A DNA stretch of 52,913 nt from Planctomycetota bacterium. GTDB taxonomy: Bacteria; Planctomycetota; Phycisphaerae; Phycisphaerales; UBA1924. Below, one piece after another: positions 9,039 through 18,517 of the stretch (its first letter is position 1; the number at the start of each line of letters is the position of its first letter). The translations under genes and the position numbers were made by a program. The notes below the pieces were generated by a model. That model was not told where the DNA came from, made no database searches, and saw nothing but the letters and a program-made list of their open reading frames with translations. Location: NCBI GenBank assembly GCA_023434205.1, contig JAEYTB010000176.1:1-52913 (forward strand), given 5' to 3'.

Positions 9039-9891
9039 CGCGACCTCCTCGTGACCCTTGCGCGGGCCCCTTCTGAGAGGCGCGCCGGGCCCCGGACGTT
9101 CCCGCTTTTTCTGCGGCTTGTTTCCGGATCGCCTCCCTCAGCGAGGGGGGGAGGCTCCCCGCGGCGAGCTTTGAGCAGGCGTCCCGCACCAGGTCCAGCT
9201 CGTGGAACACCGCCCGGCACCGCCGGCACATCACCTCGTCGCCCTGCCGGAACTCCACGCCTTCGTCCAGGGAAGCGAGCTTGGCGGCGAGGAGGTCGAT
9301 GCACGCCTTGCGCTCGTACTCTGGCTCCGGCGCGGGGCGCTGGCGTGCCTTTGAGAGCAGCTCGCGCCGGACCAGCAGGCGGGCCCGGTGGACCCGGGTG
9401 CGGACCGTTTCGGGCTTGAGCTTCAGCGCGGCGGCGACCTCGCTCACGGGGAGCTCGAAGACCTCGCTGAGCACGAAGGGCACGCGGAACTGCTGGGGCA
9501 TCCGCACGATGGCCCCCTGGACGGCCTCGAGCCCTTCCCGCGCCTCGGCCCGCGCCAGCGGCGACTCCCGCAGGCCCGCGGCGCTGACCGTCGTTTCGGC
9601 GAACGGCGTCACCTGCGAGAGCGCGGGCATCCGGGTGTCGCGGCCGCCGAAGCGGCGCCGGTGCCTGCCGCGGCAGAGCCGCGCGGCGATGACGTACATC
9701 CACGTGCCCGGCGCGGCGCGGCCCTCGAAGGTCCCCCACTTCCGCTGCGCCTGCAGGAAGACCTCCTGCACCAGGTCGTCCGCGTCGTGCGGGTCGCGGC
9801 ACATCCGCAGGGCCAGGGCACGCACCTTGGGCGCGACGTCCCGGAGCAGGCCCGGCAATGCTTCCTCGAACGATGCACCGGCGTTGGTCAT
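8941..9891 (-). CDS. ECF-type RNA polymerase sigma factor with C-terminal Cys-rich extension
   Basis: About 316 aa. Sigma region 2 is clear (MCRDPHDADDLVQEVFLQAQ, then GTWMYVIAARLC) and region 4 shows QQFRVPFVLSEVFELPVSEV and a helix-turn-helix ending RVHRARLLVRREL. After region 4 (about residue 190) comes an extension with DEVMCRRCRAVFHELDLVRDAC, resembling the Cys/His helix of zinc anti-sigma (ZAS) domains but fused to the sigma factor itself. The final 35 residues are Arg/Ser/Gly-rich and are encoded where the gene overlaps the rhodanese start. ATG 9891 is chosen; GTG 9909 is possible. No separate anti-sigma gene is adjacent. Redox control through the CRRC motif is an inference. Confidence 0.87.
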   Translation of the reverse strand: MTNAGASFEEALPGLLRDVAPKVRALALRMCRDPHDADDLVQEVFLQAQRKWGTFEGRAAPGTWMYVIAARLCRGRHRRRFGGRDTRMPALSQVTPFAETTVSAAGLRESPLARAEAREGLEAVQGAIVRMPQQFRVPFVLSEVFELPVSEVAAALKLKPETVRTRVHRARLLVRRELLSKARQRPAPEPEYERKACIDLLAAKLASLDEGVEFRQGDEVMCRRCRAVFHELDLVRDACSKLAAGSLPPSLREAIRKQAAEKAGTSGARRASQKGPAQGSRGGRDGHSPVQRSSAAGSRSGRPLDQGRRVRADRRP

Positions 9892-9936
9892 CGGGGGACT
9901 GTAACGCACAGCGCGGGCCCGCGTAGCATCCCCGGC

Positions 9937-10767
9937 ATGCCTCGCTCACTCCCGATCATCGGCCTCGCGGTCGGCTCGCTTTTGACCGGGTGCATCGCCC
10001 GTTCTGACAAGGGCCCGGCGGGGAGCGCGGTGACGCGGACCGCCGCGGCGGCGGCGCTTGAGACCTACGCCGATCGGAACGTCCCGCTGCGGCGGCCGGT
10101 CGTGGTGCTCAGCGGCTACCACACGCTCCCGATCCACGCCGCGCCGCTGGCCTCGGACATCGCCCGCTCGACCAGCGGCCGGCGCGAGGACGTCCTCATG
10201 GTTTCCTACCCCCTCGCGGTGAGCATCGACGACGCGGTTGAGTCGGTGATCGAGGAGGTTGAGGAGCGCTGGCCCAGCGCCGACCCGGCGGCGACGGTGG
10301 AGGTCGATGTCGTGGGGATCTCGATGGGCGGCATCGTCGCGCGGTGGGCCGCGCTCCCGCCCGCGAGGCGGGTGCGCGACGACCAGCCCGCCGCGGCCGG
10401 GGGAGCCAAGCGGCTGCGGGTCGCGCGGCTGTTTACCTTCGCCAGCCCCCACCGGGGCGCGCGGCTGGCGCAGTCGCTCGCGATCGACGCCGCGGCGGTG
10501 GACCTCAAGCCGGGCTCGTCGCTGCTGCGCACGCTGGACCTGGCCGACCGCTCGTACGAGCTGGTGTGCTACGCGCACACGGGCGACCTGATCGTGGGCG
10601 CGACGCGCACGGCGCCGCCGGGCATGCACCCGATCTGGACGCAGGGAACGCTGCTGTTCAGCCACTTCAGCGTGGTCACGAACCCGATCTTCGTGCAGGA
10701 CACCGTCCGCCGGCTGCGGGACGAGCCGCCGCTGGTTATGCCGACGGACCCGCCGCCGCGGGATTAG
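9937..10767 (+). CDS. Alpha/beta-hydrolase (lipase-like) lipoprotein
   Basis: A 276-aa protein. The N-terminal signal ends in lipobox LLTGC (Cys near residue 18), so it is probably an outer-membrane or periplasmic lipoprotein. VVVLSGYHTLP supplies the oxyanion-loop strand, GISMGG the GxSxG nucleophile elbow, FTFASPHRGARLA the strand typical of triacylglycerol-lipase-like folds, GDLIVG a candidate acid residue and FSHFSV a candidate catalytic His. These make a complete Ser-Asp-His triad plausible. It is divergent from the sigma operon, with only 45 bases between start codons. The substrate is unknown; a lipase, esterase or phospholipase is likely. It converges with the DUF2959 gene three bases downstream. 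Confidence 0.82.
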   Translation: MPRSLPIIGLAVGSLLTGCIARSDKGPAGSAVTRTAAAAALETYADRNVPLRRPVVVLSGYHTLPIHAAPLASDIARSTSGRREDVLMVSYPLAVSIDDAVESVIEEVEERWPSADPAATVEVDVVGISMGGIVARWAALPPARRVRDDQPAAAGGAKRLRVARLFTFASPHRGARLAQSLAIDAAAVDLKPGSSLLRTLDLADRSYELVCYAHTGDLIVGATRTAPPGMHPIWTQGTLLFSHFSVVTNPIFVQDTVRRLRDEPPLVMPTDPPPRD

Positions 10768-10770
10768 CGG

Positions 10771-11451
10771 CTACTTGTTCAAGTCCGCGGGCGCGGGGGC
10801 GTCCTTGTTCATCTCGCGGATGAAGCGGTTGCTTTCCTCGATGGACCGCTCCATGTCGCGGATCAGGGCCTTGACGTCGCGGTCGAGCTCCGCGACCGTG
10901 CTCCGCAGCGAGGCGACGGTCTCGGCGTTGAGGGTGTGCTTGAGCATCAGCACGGTGTCGCGGAAGGTGCTCAGCACGGGGTCCATGGAGGACTCGACCT
11001 TGCGCATGGCCCCGAGCATCTGGTCGAAGCGGGCCCGGGTGTCGAGCATCTGCCGGCGGCTGCGGCTGCGGAGCTCCTCGTTGCTGTACTCGCGGAGTTC
11101 GGCTTCCCACTCGCGGAAGAGGTCGCGGCCGACTGTTTCAACCGAGTCGACCTTGTCACGGACATCCTCGGCCCGCGCCTCGCTGCGGTCCAGGTCGGCC
11201 TTGGCCCGGTCGTAGGCCTTCCGCAGGTCGGAGTTGGGGGCGTTGACCACGCTGCTGAAGCGCTCGAGCGCCGAGGTGAACTGCTCCTTGGCCTCCTCCT
11301 GAGACTCGCGGGCGTCCTGCACGCGCGAGGCCATGATGTCGCGCTTCTCGCGCCCGAAGACCTCCATCGTCCGGTAATAGGCCTTGCCGCAGGAGGGCAC
11401 GCCGGCGAACAGGAGCACGGTGCACAGCGTGAGCAGTGTTCGGATCAGCAT
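10771..11451 (-). CDS. DUF2959 family protein
   Basis: A 226-aa protein with an N-terminal hydrophobic signal (LIRTLLTLCTVLLFAGVPSC); the VPSC end is only a weak lipobox. The rest is nearly all charged helix with heptad-like spacing, for example EKRDIMASRVQDARESQEEA and NSDLRKAYDRAKADLDRSEA, predicting long coiled coils. This matches DUF2959, a family of exported coiled-coil proteins of unknown function. ATG 11451 was chosen; GTG 11466 would place five odd residues before the signal. It lies 28 bases downstream of another lipoprotein gene on the same strand, so they probably share a transcript. Confidence 0.82.
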   Translation of the reverse strand: MLIRTLLTLCTVLLFAGVPSCGKAYYRTMEVFGREKRDIMASRVQDARESQEEAKEQFTSALERFSSVVNAPNSDLRKAYDRAKADLDRSEARAEDVRDKVDSVETVGRDLFREWEAELREYSNEELRSRSRRQMLDTRARFDQMLGAMRKVESSMDPVLSTFRDTVLMLKHTLNAETVASLRSTVAELDRDVKALIRDMERSIEESNRFIREMNKDAPAPADLNK

Positions 11452-11479
11452 GCCCCAAATGTACACCCGGTCCGGGGGC

Positions 11480-11896
11480 CTAGAGGCCCAGACGCTGGAG
11501 AACCCCGTCCAGCACCGAGCGGGACAGTTCCTGATCCCCGAAGGGTTCCACCATCACTTCGACGCCCGTGGTCTCTACGCCCCGGGAGGCGGAGACGACC
11601 ACTCGCGGTAAGCTGCTGTGGCGTGGGGCGTTAGCGACGATTTCGCCGGCGTCCTCGGTCGCGGTGGACCGCTGCACGGCGTAGCCGCGGGCCCGGAACG
11701 TCTGGTCCGCGGCGGCGATGACCGCGGGCACCCGGGCCGTGCCGGGCAGGTCGGCCCGGAGCGTGCGGCCCTTGTAGGTCGCCGTGATGTCCTGCTGCGT
11801 CCCCTGCGTCTTGACCTGGGGCGAGGAGCAGCCCGCAGCTGCCATCCCCACCACCCCCACCACCCCCGCGATCAGACCCACGACCATCCTGTTCAT
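11480..11896 (-). CDS. Small lipoprotein, unknown function
   Basis: A 138-aa protein with a clear lipoprotein signal: MNRMVVGLIAGVVGVVGMAA followed by AGC (Cys near residue 22). The mature part resembles DUF3568-type proteins (inference): a TYKGRTLRADLPGT strand, then a region ADQTFRARGYAVQRSTATED typical of a two-layer alpha/beta fold that recurs in envelope lipoproteins. GGAG eight bases upstream supports ATG 11896; the frame is open farther upstream but those residues are not credible. It is the first gene of a two-gene minus-strand unit with the DUF2959 gene and is divergent from rpsU. Confidence 0.78.
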   Translation of the reverse strand: MNRMVVGLIAGVVGVVGMAAAGCSSPQVKTQGTQQDITATYKGRTLRADLPGTARVPAVIAAADQTFRARGYAVQRSTATEDAGEIVANAPRHSSLPRVVVSASRGVETTGVEVMVEPFGDQELSRSVLDGVLQRLGL

Positions 11897-12025
11897 ATCG
11901 TTGGCTCCGCCATGTTTGCCGGCCCTCCGGGCCGGATGCGCAAAACATGCATCGGCAGATGGCTGGCGCGGGCATGAGCGGATCCCCCCCCCGGCTGCGG
12001 GGCGGCCCGGGTTTGGCGTCGGCGC

Positions 12026-12054
12026 TTGATCTACGCCCTGACGCATCCTTTACT
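12026..12054 (+). promoter_or_regulatory. Candidate sigma-70-type promoter for rpsU
   Basis: TTGATC at 12026-12031 and TTTACT at 12049-12054 are separated by exactly 17 bases, each matching four of six consensus positions. They lie 65 bases before the rpsU start in an otherwise GC-rich gap. Prediction from pattern only. Confidence 0.35.
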
Positions 12055-12118
12055 TACCCCCCTGCCGGACCTGTCCCCCGGAAGGCTGTGGTACCGACTC
12101 AAAAAGGTGCTGATCCTT

Positions 12119-12346
12119 ATGGCGATCCGAGTGAAGTCCCGTGGCGGAGAGAGTGTCGAGGGCCTGATGCGCCGCTTCAAGAAGCTGTGCGAGAAGGAGG
12201 GCCTCACCAAGGACATCAAGCGCAAGGAGTTCTACGAGAAGCCCTCCGAGCGCCGCCGCCGGGCCGCCCGCAAGAGCCAGGTCCGCCGCATCAAGACGGA
12301 ACTGGGCCCCATGGCCAAGCCCGCAAAGCCCGAAAAGCGCGACTGA
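12119..12346 (+). CDS. rpsU: 30S ribosomal protein bS21
   Basis: bS21 binds the 30S platform near the anti-Shine-Dalgarno helix and helps mRNA recruitment. The 75-aa product is typical: AIRVKSRGGESVEGLMRRFK, the KEFYEKPSERRRRA block and a basic C-terminus. The longer open frame begins at 12026, but family alignment sets the start at ATG 12119. An AAAAGGTG about nine bases upstream is only a modest Shine-Dalgarno. The gene has its own candidate promoter and a strong terminator, so it looks monocistronic. Confidence 0.95.
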   Translation: MAIRVKSRGGESVEGLMRRFKKLCEKEGLTKDIKRKEFYEKPSERRRRAARKSQVRRIKTELGPMAKPAKPEKRD

Positions 12347-12352
12347 TCCCCC

Positions 12353-12386
12353 AGCGCCACGCCCTTCCGGCGTGGCGTTTGCTTTG
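12353..12386 (+). terminator. Rho-independent terminator after rpsU
   Basis: A perfect 9-bp stem (CGCCACGCC at 12355-12363 with GGCGTGGCG at 12369-12377), loop CTTCC, followed by TTTGCTTT. It begins nine bases after the rpsU stop. Confidence 0.85.
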
Positions 12387-12507
12387 GTGCTCATGCCCCG
12401 CCACGCCGGGGTTCCGTACACCCAACCCCCCGTTCCAGTGTCCAGATACGGCGCCGCCGCTGTCTCTCCCGGCAATCAGCACCTCCCCTACTCGTGAGGC
12501 CCCTGTG

Positions 12508-15117
<2,610 letters not shown>

Positions 15118-15141
15118 CAACACGCCATCCGCCATCCTCCG

Positions 15142-15172
15142 AAGCCCCGGCCCCGCGGCCGGGGCTTTTTTC
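15142..15172 (+). terminator. Rho-independent terminator after hppA
   Basis: An 11-bp perfect stem (AAGCCCCGGCC at 15142-15152 with GGCCGGGGCTT at 15157-15167), four-base loop and a run of T residues to 15171. It lies 25 bases after the hppA stop. Confidence 0.92.
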
Positions 15173-15316
15173 ATGGGGCCCGATAAGCCGCGGGCGTGGT
15201 GGATGCCGCCGCCACCGCGCTTTATGACGCGCGGGCGCGGACCCCGGGCCCGGCCCCGGGTGCACCCCTTCTGGCCGCACGCCGATCTCTCCTGCGACCC
15301 TCTCCAGGAGCTCCGC

Positions 15317-16966
15317 ATGCGGTCCACCAGCCTCGCCCTGATCGCCACCCTCGCCCTCGCCGGTGCGGCCCCCGCCCTGGCCCAGAACGCCCCCAGGACC
15401 CCGCAGCAGCAGGCCAAGCTGCGTGCCGCGGTGGCCGATGTCCGCCTCCGCCAGCAGGCCGACCGTGGCGATGCCGGCGCGATGGTGGAGCTGGGGCTCC
15501 GCGAGACGGACAAGAAGAACGAGGCGGAGGCGGTGAAGTGGTTCACCAAGGCCGCGGAGCTGGGGCACACGGAGGGGCTGTTCTACCTCGGGTACGCCTA
15601 CCTCGATGGCCGGGGCGGCGTCGAGCCCGACGAAGCCAGGGCCTTGGAGCTGCTGGAGCGGGCCGCGCGGGCGGGGCACCCTTCGGCGATGCTGTTCTGC
15701 GGGATGATCCGCGAAGAGCCGCGGGCCGTGCCGCGGGATGATGCCAAGGCCGCGTACTGGTACTCGCAGGCGGCCCGCCACAACGTGCCGTTCGCGTTCC
15801 GGCGCCTGGGACAGTTCCACATGGCCGGGCGCGGCGGGTTCTCCAAGGACGCCAAGGCCGCGGCGCGCTGGTTTATCCGCGGCGCTGACGCCGGCGATGC
15901 GCCGAGCCTGACCGCGCTGGGCATGATGCACGTGGACGGCATCGGCGGCTTCAGGAAGAACGAGGCCGAGGCGGCCCGCCTCTTCAGCACCGCCTCCGAG
16001 GCGGGCGACAACCTCGCGACGTCCATCCTGGCGCACGCGTACCTGGACGGCGAGCTCGGCCTTGAGCGGGACGTCGCCAGGAGCACCAAGCTCTTCTGGG
16101 CCGCGGCAAAGCGCGGGCACGCCCACAGCATGACCATGCTCGGCGTGGCGTACGTGGAGGGGCGCGGCACGCCGGTGGACACCGAGTCCGCCGTCCAGTG
16201 GTTCGAGGACGCCGTGGCGAAGGGCGACACCGACGCGATGCTGCTGCTGGGCGGCATGCTCGCCGAGGGGCGCGGTGTGGAGCGTCACGAGGCGCGGGCG
16301 CTGCACCTGTTCCAGACCGCCGCGGATCAAGGGGACGCCACGGCCCTGGTCGCGCTTTCCCGGTTCCATAGCGATGGGAAGGGCGGGCTGAACCCGGACA
16401 AGTCGCGGGCGTTCGAGCTGCTGCGGCAGGCCGCGGACCGGGAGCACCCGCTCGCGTACAGCCAGCTCGCCATCTGTTACACGAACGGCGACGGCGTGGC
16501 CCGCAGCCCCGCGCTCGCGGAGACGTACTACAAGCTGGCGATCAAGCACCTGCCAACCGCGAACAACAAGGGCAACTACGCGTGGCTGCTCCTGGGCGAG
16601 GGGCGGACGAAGGAGGGCCTCAAGGTGCTCGACGAGGCGTTCGCCGCGATGAACGAGCGGACCTCCGACGGCCTGCGGGCCGAGTGCTGGTTCTATGTGC
16701 TCGCCTTCCGGCCCGAGAAGCGCGACGAGGCGCTGGGCCACCTGCTCGCGCTCGTCAACGACAAGAATGCACGCTCCGAGGGGTGGGACTTTTCGCGGGT
16801 CGTGGCGCAGGCGCTGAAGGTGAACCCCAGGCACCCGGACGCCCGGCACCTCGCGATGCTCGCGGATGTCATCCGCGGGTCGGCGGACGCCACAGCGTTG
16901 GCGCAGTGGCCCGCGTGGCGGGAGGCGGGTGAGCCGCGTACCGCGACGGTGCCGGAGCAGAACTGA
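15317..16966 (+). CDS. Exported Sel1-repeat protein
   Basis: A 549-aa protein with a Sec signal peptide (RSTSLALIATLALAGAAPALA then Q). The body consists of Sel1-like repeats of about 36 residues: AEAVKWFTKAAELGHTEGLF, then YLGYAYLDGRGGVEPDEARA and many further copies with the A-x-x-x-LG-x-x-Y-x-x-G-x-G spacing to about residue 430. Sel1 repeats form right-handed superhelices that scaffold protein contacts; no enzyme domain is seen. AGGAG six bases before ATG 15317 fixes the start. It is a single-gene unit between the hppA terminator and a hairpin at 17003-17028. Confidence 0.9.
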   Translation: MRSTSLALIATLALAGAAPALAQNAPRTPQQQAKLRAAVADVRLRQQADRGDAGAMVELGLRETDKKNEAEAVKWFTKAAELGHTEGLFYLGYAYLDGRGGVEPDEARALELLERAARAGHPSAMLFCGMIREEPRAVPRDDAKAAYWYSQAARHNVPFAFRRLGQFHMAGRGGFSKDAKAAARWFIRGADAGDAPSLTALGMMHVDGIGGFRKNEAEAARLFSTASEAGDNLATSILAHAYLDGELGLERDVARSTKLFWAAAKRGHAHSMTMLGVAYVEGRGTPVDTESAVQWFEDAVAKGDTDAMLLLGGMLAEGRGVERHEARALHLFQTAADQGDATALVALSRFHSDGKGGLNPDKSRAFELLRQAADREHPLAYSQLAICYTNGDGVARSPALAETYYKLAIKHLPTANNKGNYAWLLLGEGRTKEGLKVLDEAFAAMNERTSDGLRAECWFYVLAFRPEKRDEALGHLLALVNDKNARSEGWDFSRVVAQALKVNPRHPDARHLAMLADVIRGSADATALAQWPAWREAGEPRTATVPEQN

Positions 16967-16990
16967 CTCGGGCGGCGCCGCGGCGCCGGC

Positions 16991-17028
16991 ACAAAAACAC
17001 AACCGGCCACCCCTGCGGGGGTGGCCGG
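16991..17028 (-). terminator. Hairpin terminator, best on the minus strand
   Basis: An 11-bp perfect stem (17003-17013 with 17018-17028, arm CCGGCCACCCC) and four-base loop. Read on the minus strand it is followed by TTGTGTTTTTGTG, a fair T tract; read on the plus strand only a distant TTCTTTT follows. It can therefore end the minus-strand transcript of this interval and act weakly after the Sel1 gene. Confidence 0.75.
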
Positions 17029-17089
17029 CTGACGTTCTTTTGCAAGATCCGTAGGGGGCCGCGTCAACGCGACTCCGTCGAGTTGCGCT

Positions 17090-17128
17090 TCAGGAACGCA
17101 GCCCTCTCGTACAGTTACCATTCGTCAC
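17090..17128 (-). CDS. Possible 12-codon leader ORF behind an extended Shine-Dalgarno
   Basis: GTG at 17128 stands seven bases after the GGAGG of AAGGAGGTGATCCA and opens a 12-residue ORF, MTNGNCTRGLRS, then TGA. A second start, ATG 17121, gives an ORF that runs on through the terminator hairpin and antisense to the Sel1 gene, so it is less likely. Whether either is translated is unknown; the ribosome site is the main evidence. Confidence 0.25.
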   Translation of the reverse strand: MTNGNCTRGLRS

Positions 17129-17324
17129 TGGATCACCTCCTTCTGTAAGAGCCACCCCGGCCGTCGCCGCCCTGTACAGGTCGGCCGCCGGACTCTCTTC
17201 CCGCGGACCGTCGCCCGCGGCACACCGCCCGTTCCCTTGTGCCATCATGGCGTCCGGGAGCGGTCGTCACGCGGCCTTTCCCGTCCTACCGGGTTTTCCC
17301 GGGATGCGACGGACGCTGCCGCGT

Positions 17325-17338
17325 GATACTCAAGTATC
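17325..17338. promoter_or_regulatory. 14-bp inverted repeat, possible operator
   Basis: GATACT and AGTATC arms flank a two-base centre. It starts about 11 bases downstream of the ECF-like promoter pattern, near the expected transcription start, and is AT-rich in a GC-rich context. It could be an operator or the base of the RNA structure. Confidence 0.35.
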
Positions 17339-17348
17339 GCCAATGTGT

Positions 17349-17373
17349 ACGGAAAGGCCAGCAGTTTTGTTCC
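17349..17373 (-). promoter_or_regulatory. ECF-sigma-like promoter pattern
   Basis: On the minus strand GGAAC (17373-17369), 17 bases, then CGT (17351-17349, in CGTA). This is the GGAAC/CGT arrangement of ECF sigma factors. It is short enough to occur by chance, but it lies just before the palindrome and structured region. Confidence 0.3.
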
Positions 17374-17433
17374 ACGATTTCCGGAGGGGGCCCTGGCAGC
17401 GTGGGGCGGGGCGGGCTGATAACCGACTCCCGC

Positions 17434-17622
17434 TCAGGATTCCTCGAAGGCCTTGAATGCGCCCTTGGCGGTCTGCTCGTCCAGGTATCGTTGGAAGTCG
17501 CCCATCTTATAGCTGAGGTAGATGAACGCGTGGTGGAGGGTGAGCCACTCGATGTCCGTCTCGTCCTCGCCCAGGTCCTTCCGCAGCCGGTTCAGTTCCG
17601 CAAGCATGCGCTCAGCCTTCAT
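17434..17622 (-). CDS. Small hypothetical protein downstream of znuB
   Basis: A 62-aa protein of no family I recognise. It is helical and charged: KAERMLAELNRLRKDLGEDE, then TDIEWLTLHHAFIYLSYKMG and a C-terminal FQRYLDEQTAKGAFKAFEES. There are no cysteines and only two adjacent histidines, so no obvious metal site. AAGGAG six bases before ATG 17622 is a strong ribosome site and makes this a credible gene despite its size. It starts 22 bases after the znuB stop, so it is probably the last gene of the zinc-uptake operon, but a zinc role is only inference from position. Confidence 0.75.
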   Translation of the reverse strand: MKAERMLAELNRLRKDLGEDETDIEWLTLHHAFIYLSYKMGDFQRYLDEQTAKGAFKAFEES

Positions 17623-17644
17623 CGTTCGCTCCTTGGCTCCAACA

Positions 17645-18517
17645 CTACGCCGGTGCGGGCGTGCGCCGGGCGGACCCCGCGAGCCAGGCCAGCGCGAAGA
17701 GCCCGCACAGCACCGAGACCACGGCGGCGCCCGGGGGCCAGTCCAGCTCGAAGCTGACGACCAGGCCGCCGGCGACACCGATCACCGCCGCGAGGGCCGC
17801 GAGGGCCAGCACCGGCGACCAACGCCGGCTCAGCCGCAGGGCGATGGAGCCGGGCAGCACCAGCATCGCGGTGGCGAGCACAACGCCCGCGAGTTTCATC
17901 GCCGTCACGGTTGCCAGCCCCAGCAGCACCATGAGCAGCAGGTTCATCCGCCGCTCGTTGACGCCCACGGCCCGGGCCACGACCGGGTCGAAGCTCCAGA
18001 ACAGCAGCGGGCGTCGCACTGCCCAAAGTGTGAGCAGGACGCCCAGCGCGACGCCCCAGCCGATCGCGGCGTCTGCCCATGAGACGGCGAGGATGTCGCC
18101 GAACAGGAAGCTCTCGACCGACACGGCGGTCCTGGCCTGGCGGACCAGCACCACGCCCGCGGCCATGGTGCCCACCAGCACGATGCCGATCGCGGTGTCG
18201 GCTTCCGCGCCGGTCCGCTCGCTCATGAAGCCGATGAGCAGAGCCGAGAGCAGGCACACCGTGAGCACGACCAGGAACTGCGCCATCGCCGTGCCGGCGG
18301 TCTGCGTGGCCCCCGCGCCGACCAGCCCCAGGACGGCCGCCATGCCCATGCCGCCGAACCCCGCGTGGCTGATCCCCTGGCCGATGAAGGCCAGGCGCTT
18401 TAGCACCACCAAGACGCTGAGCAGGGCGCACAGGGTCGCGACGGCCAGCCCGGTGACCACCACGGGCCAGACCATGCCGGCCATCAGCGGGTCGTTGAGG
18501 TAGCGCAGCGTGTTCAT
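17645..18517 (-). CDS. znuB: Zinc ABC transporter, membrane permease
   Basis: A 290-aa inner-membrane protein with about eight hydrophobic helices, of the ABC-3 (ZnuB/TroC) family. It retains the conserved LKRLAFIGQGISHAGFGG segment that faces the ATPase, and the AVGVNERRMNLLLMVLL and ATAMLVLPGSIALRL helices typical of metal permeases. The start ATG 18517 overlaps the ATPase stop as ATGA, so the two are translationally coupled; the frame is open 60 bases farther upstream inside znuC. With the His-rich binding protein and the ATPase it forms a complete high-affinity zinc (possibly manganese) importer. Confidence 0.92.
   Translation of the reverse strand: MNTLRYLNDPLMAGMVWPVVVTGLAVATLCALLSVLVVLKRLAFIGQGISHAGFGGMGMAAVLGLVGAGATQTAGTAMAQFLVVLTVCLLSALLIGFMSERTGAEADTAIGIVLVGTMAAGVVLVRQARTAVSVESFLFGDILAVSWADAAIGWGVALGVLLTLWAVRRPLLFWSFDPVVARAVGVNERRMNLLLMVLLGLATVTAMKLAGVVLATAMLVLPGSIALRLSRRWSPVLALAALAAVIGVAGGLVVSFELDWPPGAAVVSVLCGLFALAWLAGSARRTPAPA

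Larger units (their letters stand above)
16991..17345 (-). ncRNA. Candidate structured RNA with a 14-nt Shine-Dalgarno
   Basis: No known RNA family was recognised. On the minus strand the interval has a promoter-like element, nested helices, a perfect anti-anti-SD and a terminator, all in order. Helix A pairs 17318-17326 with 17267-17275 (9 bp, TCACGCGGC); helix B pairs 17311-17315 with 17282-17286; helix C pairs 17298-17302 with 17289-17293 around an AAAA loop. Farther down, CCGCGG pairs with CCGCGG and AAGAG with CTCTT around a CCTGTACAGG palindrome. Then AAGGAGGTGATCCA (17142-17129), the exact complement of the conserved 16S 3' tail, is followed at once by GTG. GC richness makes helices easy to find by chance, so this remains a candidate. 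Confidence 0.35.
16967..17433. other. Gene-free interval holding a candidate minus-strand RNA unit
   Basis: About 470 bases with no credible protein gene of normal size. It contains a bidirectional hairpin (17003-17028), a 14-nt Shine-Dalgarno reading on the minus strand (17129-17142), nested inverted repeats (17267-17326), a 14-bp palindrome (17325-17338) and an ECF-like promoter pattern (17349-17373), each listed separately. Confidence 0.6.

Noticed and set aside
17107..17116. GTACGAGAGG on the minus strand equals part of the 23S sarcin-ricin loop
   Set aside because: Only about 10 bases match and the bulged-G partner sequence is absent; probably chance.
16693..17121. 142-codon minus-strand ORF starting ATG 17121
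   Set aside because: It runs through the terminator hairpin and then antisense to the Sel1 gene, with no protein features.
17129..17142. TGGATCACCTCCTT on the plus strand looks like the 3' end of 16S rRNA
   Set aside because: The upstream bases do not match helix 45 or any 16S segment; the minus-strand reading as an extended Shine-Dalgarno followed by GTG explains it better.
17129..17200. RNase P RNA-like words (GAGAGTCCGG and ACAGAA) on the minus strand
   Set aside because: They are only about 70 bases apart, whereas the conserved P4 halves of RNase P RNA are several hundred bases apart, and no other conserved region is found.
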